From the NCBI GenBank assembly GCA_002071485.1, contig MWFF01000097.1:1-43801 (forward strand): a stretch of DNA of 43,801 bases, read 5' to 3'. Each line of letters opens with the position of its first letter. Within the stretch, counting starts at the first letter, position 1. This DNA comes from Verrucomicrobia bacterium ADurb.Bin006. Lineage in GTDB: Bacteria; Verrucomicrobiota; Verrucomicrobiia; Limisphaerales; J093. The notes below the pieces were generated by a model, which was not told the origin of the DNA, did no database searches, and saw nothing but the letters and a program-made list of their open reading frames with translations. Below are positions 17,892-26,362 of the stretch, one piece after another. The translations under genes and the position numbers were made by a program.

Positions 17892-18146
17892 TCAGAACTC
17901 GCAGCTTGAAGAATTGCAGCGTGAACTGCGTCCGCAACAGGTCTGTCCGGTGGATTCCCATGCGCAGGGCGCTGCTGAGCCGTGCGATTTCCTGCCGCCC
18001 TTGAGGATGACACCGGCGCCGGCACCGAACTGCCGGCGGACCTCTTTGCCGCATGCAGGGCATGTTTGCAGGGGCGGATCGGACATCCGTTGTCTTCGCT
18101 CGAAGCGGTGGCCGCAATGGCCGCATTCATAGTCATACGTCGGCAT
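17892..18146 (-). CDS. FmdB-family zinc-ribbon protein
   Basis: 84 residues. It opens with MPTYDYECGHCG, the FmdB putative regulatory zinc ribbon, with two Cys-x2-Cys pairs (CGHC and CPAC, separated by about 18 residues) for one zinc. The motif GAGAGVILKGG is the conserved segment after the ribbon. The tail is cysteine-rich (PCAW, TCCGRSSRC, SSSC), as in many FmdB proteins of this length. A strong GGAGGAA ribosome site 6-12 bases upstream fixes the start at 18146; the longer open frame up to 18413 is not used. Function of the family is not established. It is divergent from the ceramidase-like gene. Confidence 0.85.
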   Translation of the reverse strand: MPTYDYECGHCGHRFERRQRMSDPPLQTCPACGKEVRRQFGAGAGVILKGGRKSHGSAAPCAWESTGQTCCGRSSRCNSSSCEF

Positions 18147-18514
18147 TCTCTTCCTCCATTCTCGTCTATTTTGTGATTGTGTCTTCGCGTCCGGCTTCGT
18201 CCAATCGAGGCTGCCATTCAACCAGAACGGTTGCCCAAAGCACGCCATTTTTGGGCCATTTCCGGGCCTGCGCAGATGGCGAATCGGTGCCGGGAAGACT
18301 GCGCTGGCGCACGCGGTTGGCGCTCGGTTCATGGAGCGTTTTGACGTCCAACGACTTAATGTGACTTGCCGCGATGAAACCGAAACGTTCAACGTCCAAC
18401 TCTCAACTCTCAACTCGTCGATTCATGGGAGGCAGGGGCGGGTTGTGTGTTGGGACAGGGCATGAAATGGGCTCGACTTTCAGGGGAAACCTGGGATGGT
18501 CCTCTCTATTTCAG
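18147..18514. other. Divergent intergenic region
   Basis: This spacer separates the FmdB gene from the ceramidase-like gene and must hold both promoters. A short tandem of CAACTCT units occurs near 18394-18416. I could not assign convincing -35/-10 boxes. Confidence 0.4.
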
Positions 18515-19861
18515 ATGAAAGCCCTTTACGCCTTGTGCCTGGTTTTGGTTGCTCCTGTGCTGGCCTCCAAAGCCGATTTCCAAGCGGGTGTGGCCCGCAT
18601 TTCCATCACGCCTCCCATGCCGTTCTGGCTGACGGGTTACGCTGCACGCACCAATGCCGCGGCGTCGGTGCGGACGGAACTCTGGGCGAAGGCCCTGGCT
18701 CTCGAGGATTCCCGCGGAGGCCGGGCGGTCCTCGTAACGAGCGATGTGATTGGCCTGCCGCGTGAAATCAGCGATGCCGTTGCGGAGCGGGCCCGGAAAC
18801 GTCACGGGCTGAAGCGATCGCAGGTCTTGCTCAACTCGTCGCACACGCATGCCGGGCCGGTGATCTGGCCCAACCTGCGCGTCTTGTTTGATTTCGACGA
18901 GGCCGAGCAGGCGCGCGTCGTCGATTACACGCGCAGGCTTTGCGACAATCTGACAGCGGTGATCGATGCCGCGCTCGACGATCTCGCCCCTGCCCATATC
19001 GCCTCCGGGCACGGTGCCGCCCACTTCGCCATCAACCGACGCCAGCCCACGTCCAACGGCGTTCGGATCGGGCAAAACCGGTCTGGGCCCGTGGATCACG
19101 ATGTGCCCGTGTTGAGCATCACCGGGGACGGCGGGGCGCTGCGGGCGGTTGTATTCGGCTATGCGTGTCATAACACCACGCTGGGTGGGAATTTCTATCA
19201 CGTGGACGGCGATTACGCCGGGTGCGCCCAGCGCGAACTCGAGAAGGCGCATCCGGGCGCCACCGCGCTGTTTCTCATGCTCTGCGGCGGTGACCAGAAT
19301 CCCAATCCCCGCGGAACGTACGAGCATGTCGAGCAATACGGCCGGTCTCTGGCCGACGCCGTCGAGCGCGTTCTCTCCTGCGGGCTCAAGCCCGTGCGCC
19401 CGCCCGTCCGCAGCGCGTGGCGGCAGACCCAGCTCGATTTTGCCCCGCATACACGCGCGACCTTCGAGGAAGAAGCGAAGAGCGCCGACAGATTCCGTCA
19501 GCGGCGCGCGCGGCTGATGCTTGATACATACGATGGCAAGCGGCCAATCCGTAAACTGACCTATCCGGTCCAGGCCATCCGGCTGGGAAACGACTGGACT
19601 CTTTTGGGGTTGGGCGGCGAGGTCGTCGTGGACTACGCGCAGCGCGCCAAGACCGAATACCCGAAGGACAACCTGACCGTGGCTGGGTACTGCAACGATG
19701 TCAGTTGTTACATTGTATCGGACAGGGTGCTGAGCGAGGGCGGATATGAACCGGTCGACAGCATGATCTACTATGCCCAGCCGGGGCCGCTTGCGCCGAT
19801 GTCGGAGGAGCGAGTGTTCGCCGCAATCCGACGCGTGATGCGCAAGGCCGGCGCGCGTTGA
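18515..19861 (+). CDS. Neutral/alkaline ceramidase-like secreted hydrolase
   Basis: 448 residues with a Sec signal peptide (1-18). The body matches the N-terminal catalytic domain of neutral/alkaline (non-lysosomal) ceramidases: FQAGVARISITPP (22-34), the metal-site segment NSSHTHAGP (107-115) and CHNTTLGGN, where the His residues would bind zinc. Known family members cleave the amide of ceramides, but many bacterial relatives of this length lack the C-terminal domain of true ceramidases and have unknown substrates, so the exact activity is open. The start at 18515 places the signal peptide at the N-terminus; the frame is open from 18374 without support. It converges with the VC0807-like gene. 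Confidence 0.87.
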   Translation: MKALYALCLVLVAPVLASKADFQAGVARISITPPMPFWLTGYAARTNAAASVRTELWAKALALEDSRGGRAVLVTSDVIGLPREISDAVAERARKRHGLKRSQVLLNSSHTHAGPVIWPNLRVLFDFDEAEQARVVDYTRRLCDNLTAVIDAALDDLAPAHIASGHGAAHFAINRRQPTSNGVRIGQNRSGPVDHDVPVLSITGDGGALRAVVFGYACHNTTLGGNFYHVDGDYAGCAQRELEKAHPGATALFLMLCGGDQNPNPRGTYEHVEQYGRSLADAVERVLSCGLKPVRPPVRSAWRQTQLDFAPHTRATFEEEAKSADRFRQRRARLMLDTYDGKRPIRKLTYPVQAIRLGNDWTLLGLGGEVVVDYAQRAKTEYPKDNLTVAGYCNDVSCYIVSDRVLSEGGYEPVDSMIYYAQPGPLAPMSEERVFAAIRRVMRKAGAR

Positions 19862-19918
19862 CGGGCCGAGGGGGGATCGGATTGGAAGAGTGGCCGATTG
19901 CATCCGCAGTGGGAGCGC

Positions 19919-19947
19919 GACGCCCCCAACCCGCGTGCGAGGGCGTC
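19919..19947. terminator. Inverted repeat between convergent genes, possible terminator
   Basis: GACGCCC (19919-19925) and GGGCGTC (19941-19947) form a perfect 7-bp stem with a 15-base loop, in the 96-base gap between two converging genes. There is no T run on either side, so an intrinsic terminator is possible but not shown. Confidence 0.3.
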
Positions 19948-19957
19948 AGGTGTCAGA

Positions 19958-20740
19958 TCACGACCGGGCCTTGTCGGCTCGCTTCGGTTTGGCTGGCTTC
20001 GGATGGAACAGTTCGTCTCCCTTCAATCCCGTCATGTGTTCGAGACCTTTGACGAGGCGGAACATGGCGTAGAAGACCATTGCCGAACTTGGGATCACAA
20101 CGCCCGGCCAGCTCCAGAACTGGAGTTTCCCCAATTGGCGGTTGAACTCCTCGGTGCCCGATTGCGCCGGGAGAAGCCACCAGGCCAGCGCGAAATTGAT
20201 GACGGCGCTGATCAGGAACGCGCCAGCCAGAATCCACGAGGCCCATCTCAGCAACTGATCGAAGGCGGCGATGTTGCGCCGTTGTTCGAGAGCGCGGTGG
20301 ATTCGCTTGGTGTCCAGCAGTTGATCATTGTACAGCAAGGTGCGGACCAGTGGTTGGCGCGTGCGCAGGGAGGCCGGAATTGCCAGTCCCAGAACCAAAG
20401 GCACGGCGGCTTCCTTCACGGCAAACCAGAAACCGCTCATCTTGAGCAGACCGAGGCTGCCCGTGAGCAGCGTGCCCACGAATCCGACAATCGAGATGAC
20501 GTTCCAAGTGCGTCGTCGGACCAGATCGTAGATGGCATAGCCGAGCGGAAACGACAGGGCCACGATCATGCCCCATGCCGGGCCAAGGTATTTCTCCTTG
20601 CTGCCGTAGGCCAACAGGATTGCCGGAATGACCGCGCCGAACAGCAGGTTGAGCCAGAGATTCTCTGGATTCGAGCGCGGGGCCGAATCGAATGGGATCG
20701 CCTCGCTTTGGAAAGGTTGCGTGGCCGATGTATCGTTCAT
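19958..20740 (-). CDS. VC0807-like integral membrane protein
   Basis: 260 residues with about six predicted transmembrane segments (about 30-45, 54-71, 80-98, 108-124, 165-187, 210-228). The pattern of a conserved FPLGYAIYDLVRRR loop, KEAAVPLVLGLA helix and PLVRTLLYN loop is that of the VC0807 family, whose function is unknown. The C-terminus is a short basic cytoplasmic tail. It lies 31 bases downstream of the ROK gene on the same strand, so the two are probably one transcript; the membrane protein could serve a sugar or intermediate handled by the ROK protein, which is inference only. Confidence 0.8.
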   Translation of the reverse strand: MNDTSATQPFQSEAIPFDSAPRSNPENLWLNLLFGAVIPAILLAYGSKEKYLGPAWGMIVALSFPLGYAIYDLVRRRTWNVISIVGFVGTLLTGSLGLLKMSGFWFAVKEAAVPLVLGLAIPASLRTRQPLVRTLLYNDQLLDTKRIHRALEQRRNIAAFDQLLRWASWILAGAFLISAVINFALAWWLLPAQSGTEEFNRQLGKLQFWSWPGVVIPSSAMVFYAMFRLVKGLEHMTGLKGDELFHPKPAKPKRADKARS

Positions 20741-20771
20741 TGTCTGGCGCTTCTATCCGCGTCGAACTGTC

Positions 20772-21725
20772 TCATGGCTTCGCTGGAGGCAATTCGGATA
20801 TCGAGCTTGCCAGGACCAGCGCTCCGATCGGCACCGCGTCTTCACGCAACTGTGCCAAACGCACGTCGGGTCCGGGTTGGAAAGCGGCCATGACGTGCGG
20901 CGGCAGGGCGGCGAGCACCGCCTTTCGCAACGGCTCTCCGATCAGCGACAGGCCGCCTCCAAGCACGATGACCTCCGGATGAAACAGATGGATGACATGG
21001 GAGAGGGCAAACGCGAGATCGGAGGCTGTCTCCCGAAGGATGGTGTTCGCCGTCGCGTCTCCGTGTTCGATGGCCGCCTTGAGATGCCTTGCCTCGCCGT
21101 ATGTCTCCTGGCCCACCAGACGGGCGAGCAATCCGTGCGGTTGGGCCATCTTGACAGCCCGCACTTTGCGATCGACGGCCCAACCCGCACACCGCGACTC
21201 GACGGTTGCACCGGATCGGTCGAGGCGCACGTGGCCGATCTCGGCTTCGCCCGGCGTCGCGCCATGGTAAATCCGGCCGTCCACCACCAAACCTCCGCCC
21301 ACGCCGCTCCCAAGGGTGACGTAAAAGACCGGATTCGCTCCTTTCCCAGCCCCCAGGCGCGACTCCGCCAATGCGGCCACATTCGCGTCGTTGTCGATCA
21401 CGACCGGCAGCCCGAACCGTTCGCGGAGCCATGCGGCGAAAGGAAAACCCGACCAACCCTCGACATGATGGGAACAACAAACACGCCCGGTGCGCCAGTC
21501 CACCGGGCCACCAAAGCCGACAGCAATAGCGGACTGCGCCTTCTTGGAATGGAGGTGTTCGACCGTGATCTCGATCTGACGGCGGATGGCCGCCGCCCCT
21601 TGCCCTGGTTCCACATCGAACCGAAAGCGATCGAGAATGCGTCCGCGGTCAGTCCCGACAACGATTTGCAGTTTGGTTCCGCCGATCTCGATTCCAACCA
21701 CTTCACGCGCGATGCCCATGGCCAA
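20772..21725 (-). CDS. ROK-family protein (putative sugar kinase)
   Basis: 317 residues with the ASKHA/ROK fold: phosphate-binding loop GIEIGGTKLQ (about 10-19), the catalytic Asp in IDNDANVAAL, glycine loop GSGVGGG, and the ATP-binding LGGG near the C-terminus. There is no N-terminal helix-turn-helix, so it is a kinase-type rather than a repressor-type ROK protein. The usual zinc motif CxCGxxGCxE is lost: after the conserved GH only one Cys remains (ESRCAGWAV). Expected to phosphorylate a hexose with ATP; glucokinase is plausible but specificity is unproven. First gene of a unit with the VC0807-like gene. Confidence 0.9.
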   Translation of the reverse strand: MAMGIAREVVGIEIGGTKLQIVVGTDRGRILDRFRFDVEPGQGAAAIRRQIEITVEHLHSKKAQSAIAVGFGGPVDWRTGRVCCSHHVEGWSGFPFAAWLRERFGLPVVIDNDANVAALAESRLGAGKGANPVFYVTLGSGVGGGLVVDGRIYHGATPGEAEIGHVRLDRSGATVESRCAGWAVDRKVRAVKMAQPHGLLARLVGQETYGEARHLKAAIEHGDATANTILRETASDLAFALSHVIHLFHPEVIVLGGGLSLIGEPLRKAVLAALPPHVMAAFQPGPDVRLAQLREDAVPIGALVLASSISELPPAKP

Positions 21726-22037
21726 GTCCCGGAGTCGATAGCTCTGCCCGCTTCAGGGGCTCTCAGCGATCTTGCGCCCGCGGGGCGACAGGGGGTGATG
21801 AGAATCCTGTTGGCCGGCGAGGCACGCGCCTCTCGAGGCCTTGGTCTCCGCGCGGTGCATCTGGTTGTTGTCGGTGTTCTGTCGCCCCGTGAGGGCACCG
21901 GGCCTACAACGGATGGAGATTGCCGATGTAGGCCGCGTGCCCGGACGCGGCGCATACTCGATTCCCACCGACACCCTCCAGATGCACTGGTCTTCGCGGG
22001 CGGTCAAGGCTCGACGAAACATGCGGGCCAAGCGGCA
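21726..22037. other. Intergenic region containing a REP-like pair
   Basis: No gene is supported in this gap between the autokinase and ROK genes, both on the minus strand. It holds the inverted repeat pair at 21881-21954 and presumably the ROK promoter near 21726-21850. Confidence 0.5.
21881..21954. repeat. Inverted pair of REP-like palindromes, family A
   Basis: Two related 27-base units face each other: 21881-21907 (minus orientation) and 21928-21954 (plus orientation). Both read GTAGGCCxxGTGCCCxxACG then a GC-rich end. Each folds on itself: the second has a perfect 7-bp stem GCCGCGT/ACGCGGC around GCCCGG; the first has the same stem with one mismatch. Twenty bases lie between them. This is the layout of a BIME-type REP doublet. 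Confidence 0.65.
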
Positions 22038-24212
22038 TCAAGCGTGTGGGGCAGGGGTCGATCCTGAACTTTCCACGACGGCCTGCCGCCGCGATTCAGC
22101 CCGCTCCCGGTGGTAACTCGAGTAGTAACGATTCTGATAGTACGTGTAGGAGTAGTAGTAGGAATCGCGTCCCTCGAAATCAATGTCATTCAAAACGACA
22201 CCACAGATGTGAATGCCGGCGTCCTGGATGCGCTGAATAGTTCGGCGCGCGTGATCGCGCCGGACCTTGTTGAACTTGGTGACGAATACGACCGCGTCGG
22301 CCATGGCCGAGAGGATCAGGGGATCGCTCACGGCTGAAACAGGCGGGCAATCGAGGATCACCCGGTCGTAGCGCTTGCTCAGTTCCTGCATGAACTGAAC
22401 CATCCTTTGGGATCCGAGCAATTCCGATGGCTGAGAACGAATCTGTCCGCAGCAGGCTACATCCAGATTGGTCACCTCGGTGGTCTGGATCACATCATCG
22501 ACCCGGTTGGTCTGTTCGGTGAGGTAAGCCGTCAGGCCCATGGGACTGTGAAGCTGGAAGGCCTTGTGGAGTGAAGGTCGGCGCAGGTCGGCGTCGACAA
22601 GCACCGTGCGCAAACCGGTCTGGGCAACGACCACAGCCAGGTTCGATGCGACGAGGGACTTGCCCTCGGAGGGGATGGTGCTCGTCACAGTGAACACCCG
22701 CATCTTCTCGGCTTTGGCCCCCAGAGCGATGGCGGCTCGGACGGTGCGGAAGCTTTCGGCGGCATTTGACTGCGGATGCAGGTGGGCCTGCAAGCCGCTC
22801 TCGACGACGCTGTTGGTCTTGATATTGGGAATGTACCCGAGGAATGGCAGATGGAGGTACAACTCGACGTCATCCTGGCTCTTGATCGAGTCGTCCAGGA
22901 AGTTGACGAAAAACGCCAGGCCGATCGCGAGTCCTAATCCTCCAAAAGCCCCCAGGAACAACGTCAGCAGAACTCGAGGCTTGACCGGCATGGTCGCGGC
23001 GTATGCGTAGTCGATAACCCGGATGTTGTTGCCCTTGTCTCTCTGGACCAGCTCGATTTCCTTCATCTTGGCGAGGACCGTGTCGAACAACGCTTTGCTG
23101 CTCTGGGCCTTGCGCATCAGGACATCGTATTGCATCTTCGCCTTGTTCCACTCCATCTGCTGGTCTTCCCATTCCTTGACGTTGGCAGCAAGTATCTGTT
23201 CCGAAGCCTTCGCCAGGCGCGCTTCGGAGCGGAGGATTTCCGCAACCTGTTGGGCCGCGCCCTGCACCGAGCGGTGCGTCTCTTCGATCTTCGACCGCGC
23301 TTGAATCACGGCGGGGTGCTTGTCCTTGTAGCGTTTGAGAAGACCAGCCAACTCGTTTTCCTGGCCGGAGAGCTGGAGTTGCAGCGAGTTCACTTTTCCG
23401 TCGGCAGCGATCTTCGGGAAGGTCTCGAGGGGATTCCCGGCCTGGATGTGACGATCCAGTTCCTCGACGATGGTTTGAGTGGTTTGGGCCTGCGCCTTGG
23501 CCATTGCGTATTGCGCCTGGGACTGGCTGAGCGCCTCCGCCACGATGTTGTAGCTGCTGTCCAGCGACACGAACTTCACCTGAGCCCGGTAATTCTGAAT
23601 GTCCTCCTCCGCCTTGGCCACGTCCACCTCGAGACCATTGGCCTGGCTTCTCAGGAAGAAGAGCATGTCCATGGTCCGCTTCTGCTTCTGAACAAGGTTC
23701 TGCTCGATGAACTCCTCCACGAGCGCGTTGGCGATGCCCGCCGCCTTGGACGCATTGGGATGCTCGACCACGACATCCACCAGGCGGCTCAGACGGATTG
23801 GATTGATGCGGATGTCCTCCGCCAAAGCGCGGGCAACGTCTGGGCTGTCGCGATAGCGGGAGTCCTCGTTGATTTTCTCGCGCTTGATGACGATCTCGAG
23901 CAGGCTGCGGCTGAGGAGATTACGATACTGCGTCTGGAGATAGTCCTGATCGGTCATCGACATGACGACCTCGTTCAGGTTGAGGCTCGCCGCGGATTCC
24001 CGGTCGATCTGAAGACGGGCGGTCGCCGAGTAGATCCGCGGCGCCTTAAACAGGTAGACCAGACACAGAACAAACACCGAGACGAAGGTCGCAATCACGA
24101 GCCATCGACGCTGCAGCACGATATTCCAATAGTGCCGCAGATTCAGGTTGCTCGATGACGATTCGGAGGCCTCGGGGGGGGCTGCCTGAGAGGTATAATA
24201 GGAATAGGACAT
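22038..24212 (-). CDS. Polysaccharide co-polymerase / tyrosine autokinase (Wzc-like)
   Basis: 724 residues. It has a Wzz domain with transmembrane helix one at about 37-56, a long periplasmic coiled-coil region (about 180-400) and helix two near 425-450. Then comes a cytoplasmic BY-kinase domain with Walker A (STIPSEGKS, Lys518), Walker A' (VDADLRRP) and Walker B (VILDCPP). The tail near 683-701 holds nine tyrosines (YYYSYTYYQNRYYSSY), the autophosphorylation cluster. It controls chain length and export of a surface polysaccharide at the inner membrane. It follows the OPX gene by 9 bases. No separate phosphatase gene is next to it, unlike many Wzc loci. Confidence 0.95.
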   Translation of the reverse strand: MSYSYYTSQAAPPEASESSSSNLNLRHYWNIVLQRRWLVIATFVSVFVLCLVYLFKAPRIYSATARLQIDRESAASLNLNEVVMSMTDQDYLQTQYRNLLSRSLLEIVIKREKINEDSRYRDSPDVARALAEDIRINPIRLSRLVDVVVEHPNASKAAGIANALVEEFIEQNLVQKQKRTMDMLFFLRSQANGLEVDVAKAEEDIQNYRAQVKFVSLDSSYNIVAEALSQSQAQYAMAKAQAQTTQTIVEELDRHIQAGNPLETFPKIAADGKVNSLQLQLSGQENELAGLLKRYKDKHPAVIQARSKIEETHRSVQGAAQQVAEILRSEARLAKASEQILAANVKEWEDQQMEWNKAKMQYDVLMRKAQSSKALFDTVLAKMKEIELVQRDKGNNIRVIDYAYAATMPVKPRVLLTLFLGAFGGLGLAIGLAFFVNFLDDSIKSQDDVELYLHLPFLGYIPNIKTNSVVESGLQAHLHPQSNAAESFRTVRAAIALGAKAEKMRVFTVTSTIPSEGKSLVASNLAVVVAQTGLRTVLVDADLRRPSLHKAFQLHSPMGLTAYLTEQTNRVDDVIQTTEVTNLDVACCGQIRSQPSELLGSQRMVQFMQELSKRYDRVILDCPPVSAVSDPLILSAMADAVVFVTKFNKVRRDHARRTIQRIQDAGIHICGVVLNDIDFEGRDSYYYSYTYYQNRYYSSYHRERAESRRQAVVESSGSTPAPHA

Positions 24213-24221
24213 GAGGCGCGA

Positions 24222-24812
24222 TTAGAGGACGCTCTCCTTGACTTCGATGATGTCGCCGGGTTGCACCCAAATCTTCTTGGCCGGATCGGTTTCCTTCTTG
24301 AGGTCGTCCAGCTTGAGCGTCCGGGTCACGCCGTTACGAGTGTACTCGACCGAGTTCCGGGCGCGGGGAGTGACTCCGCCCGCCATGGTGATGATGTCGT
24401 AAACATCGAGTTTCTGTTCGCCCGTGTGCGGGATGGGCCCCGGTCGATTCACCTGTCCTACCACCCGCACAAACTCGGAGCGGTAATCCTTGACCGTGAC
24501 GATCACCTGCGGATCGACGAAATAGTCCTTCATCAGCAGGTCGCGCAAGCGCGCGCGCAGTTCCGCCGGAGTCAGACCGCCGACGCTGACCTCATCGAGG
24601 AACGGGAACTGAATCGTGCCCGCGGAGGAGACGCGGAACTCGGTCTGCAGGTCGCGTTCGCCCACGATGGTGATGAACAGCAGATCGTTCGCGGCGACTC
24701 TGCGTTCGGGTTCCGTGCCGGCGACCTGGGCGATCGGTCTAGCGCAGATCGCCGTTCCAATCCAAAGCGCCAAACCCGCCAAAGCCGCCCCATGCAATCG
24801 AATGTGTCTCAT
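24222..24812 (-). CDS. Minimal polysaccharide export (OPX) protein
   Basis: 196 residues, about half the length of E. coli Wza. After a signal peptide (about 1-24) come one polysaccharide-export domain (about 38-112, DLLFITIVGERDL through DYFVDPQVIVTV) and one SLBB domain (about 115-170, VVGQVNRPGPIP, MAGGV). There is no C-terminal amphipathic helix able to cross the outer membrane. Cys23 is preceded by Ile, so it is a poor lipobox and lipidation is doubtful. The neighbour upstream is an outer-membrane barrel, suggesting that the barrel supplies the exit pore. It starts 2 bases after the barrel stop. Confidence 0.92.
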   Translation of the reverse strand: MRHIRLHGAALAGLALWIGTAICARPIAQVAGTEPERRVAANDLLFITIVGERDLQTEFRVSSAGTIQFPFLDEVSVGGLTPAELRARLRDLLMKDYFVDPQVIVTVKDYRSEFVRVVGQVNRPGPIPHTGEQKLDVYDIITMAGGVTPRARNSVEYTRNGVTRTLKLDDLKKETDPAKKIWVQPGDIIEVKESVL

Positions 24813-24814
24813 CG

Positions 24815-26119
24815 CTAATACCCCAATGATAGGGCCAAAGTAATCTCATTCACCGCGTAGTCAACACCCGCCCATGGCGACGATCCGTCCGATTGCGTGT
24901 ACTTGTAGTACAAGCCAACCGTGAACCACGGTCGAGGTTGATAAGCGATGCTGGCATTCGCTCCGAGAATGTCCCGATCATATCCGGGCTGACGGCCCGC
25001 GGCCGTGAGGCGCGATTCGTACGAGTTTAATCCGTAACTCCCGCCGAGCGTGACAACCACCGGGTGGGCGGTTCCCAAAGCGTGGCGATATTGGAGTCTG
25101 AGATAATCGCTTGTGTAAACGGCCGCGCTGCTTTGCACGGATGCTCCAGTCCCCCGATTATAGGACAACGTGGCGCTGCTGCGCTCGGTCAGAGCCGAGG
25201 TCAGGGAGACCTGCGCGATGGGCGCTCCGAAATCGAGGTCCGCTCCCACCTCGTTCGGCTCCGCACTCACCTGCTCGTAACCCACCTTGGCTGTGCCGGT
25301 CAACTTCGTGGTGAAGCTCAGGTTCGCCCCCAGGAAACCGCCGATCGTCTCGAGATGCGGTGGTTTATCCCGGAAGGGCATATTTGGATCGCTGGACGTC
25401 TGGCCGTAGTGGACTTCGCCGATCGCCTCGACTTTGGGGCGGACCTGGTACCCGAATCCGCCCGTGACCCGCCACACATTCCGATCGTAGAAAGAGCTGT
25501 ATTGGGACTCATCGAAATCGAGGTTGTTCAGTGTGAAGCGCCCGTAGGCGGCGGTCTTCTGGCTGATCTGGTAGCGCAATCGTTGACTGAAGTCCAACGT
25601 TGTGCGCTCGACATTGGATCCACCCACCACGCCCCCTTGCTCGAAACTCTCGTAACCGCCATAGACGGTGTCCATGAACCCGAAGGAAAACGCCGTGTCC
25701 GAGAGGAATCGGCTCCCGCGCCAGGTTCCTGTCAGCGCCAAGTTATGGGCGACAGCCGTGTCGATCATGTCGACTCCGTGGTACCAGTAATGGTTGAAGT
25801 CGTATTTGAAATGGAGAATTCGGTCGCCATCCAGCCGGCCCAGCCGCACGTCGACAGCAGGCGTAACGCCCGTGATGAACGCAGACTCCTCAGACCCGGA
25901 GTTGTAGAACAGGTTGTCATTGTAAGTCTCGCTCGCACCCACACTCGGTCGCACCACCAAAGGTCCAACGCTGAAGGCCAGCAAATCCTTGGCTTCGAAG
26001 CCGTAACCGTGCGTCGGAGCCAACAAAGCGCACATCACCGCGGGCGCCAAACCGCTCCCATCACGCCATGAAGCGCCACGGCGTATCGCCCTTCCTGAAG
26101 CCGATTTGTGTTTTCTCAT
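24815..26119 (-). CDS. Outer-membrane beta-barrel protein, probable polysaccharide porin
   Basis: 434 residues. A signal region spans about 20-40 (Ala-rich, ending near THGYG). The mature part is almost wholly alternating beta strands with aromatic girdle residues and ends on an aromatic residue (LALSLGY), the usual outer-membrane insertion signal. There is no plug, TonB box or OmpA domain. It is the first gene of the operon barrel-OPX-autokinase, so it is best read as the outer-membrane pore for the polymer. The start at 26119 gives a normal signal peptide; the open frame continues upstream to 26971 only as the antisense shadow of tamB. Confidence 0.82.
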   Translation of the reverse strand: MRKHKSASGRAIRRGASWRDGSGLAPAVMCALLAPTHGYGFEAKDLLAFSVGPLVVRPSVGASETYNDNLFYNSGSEESAFITGVTPAVDVRLGRLDGDRILHFKYDFNHYWYHGVDMIDTAVAHNLALTGTWRGSRFLSDTAFSFGFMDTVYGGYESFEQGGVVGGSNVERTTLDFSQRLRYQISQKTAAYGRFTLNNLDFDESQYSSFYDRNVWRVTGGFGYQVRPKVEAIGEVHYGQTSSDPNMPFRDKPPHLETIGGFLGANLSFTTKLTGTAKVGYEQVSAEPNEVGADLDFGAPIAQVSLTSALTERSSATLSYNRGTGASVQSSAAVYTSDYLRLQYRHALGTAHPVVVTLGGSYGLNSYESRLTAAGRQPGYDRDILGANASIAYQPRPWFTVGLYYKYTQSDGSSPWAGVDYAVNEITLALSLGY

Positions 26120-26362
26120 GATTGTGGTCCTGTTACCCCTCGCACGACTATGCGGTGTGGTGCGAATCCTAGGCGCGACGCAGGCTGCGAAGTCAACTCG
26201 CAAGCCCCGATGCCCGCCCCTCGCGATCGCATGACTGCCGATCCCGACATGGCCGCGCGTTTCCGGTTGCGTTTCGTGCAGAATCCACGAACGGACACAC
26301 TGTGGCAAGCGCGATTTCCATATCGCTTTGACACGGCGCCCGCCGCGTCTCCTTAATGCGGT
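26120..26362. promoter_or_regulatory. Divergent control region of the export operon and tamB
   Basis: These 243 bases separate two divergent envelope operons and must carry promoters for both. I could not name a clear sigma site on either strand. Confidence 0.4.

Noticed and set aside
15937..18132. 731-codon plus-strand open frame
   Set aside because: Antisense to the membrane protein, the GH29 fucosidase and the FmdB gene, all with clear motifs.
18506..19903. 465-codon minus-strand open frame
   Set aside because: Antisense to the ceramidase-like gene, which has a signal peptide and metal-site motif.
20628..22067. 479-codon plus-strand open frame
   Set aside because: Antisense to the ROK gene and runs through the REP-like pair.
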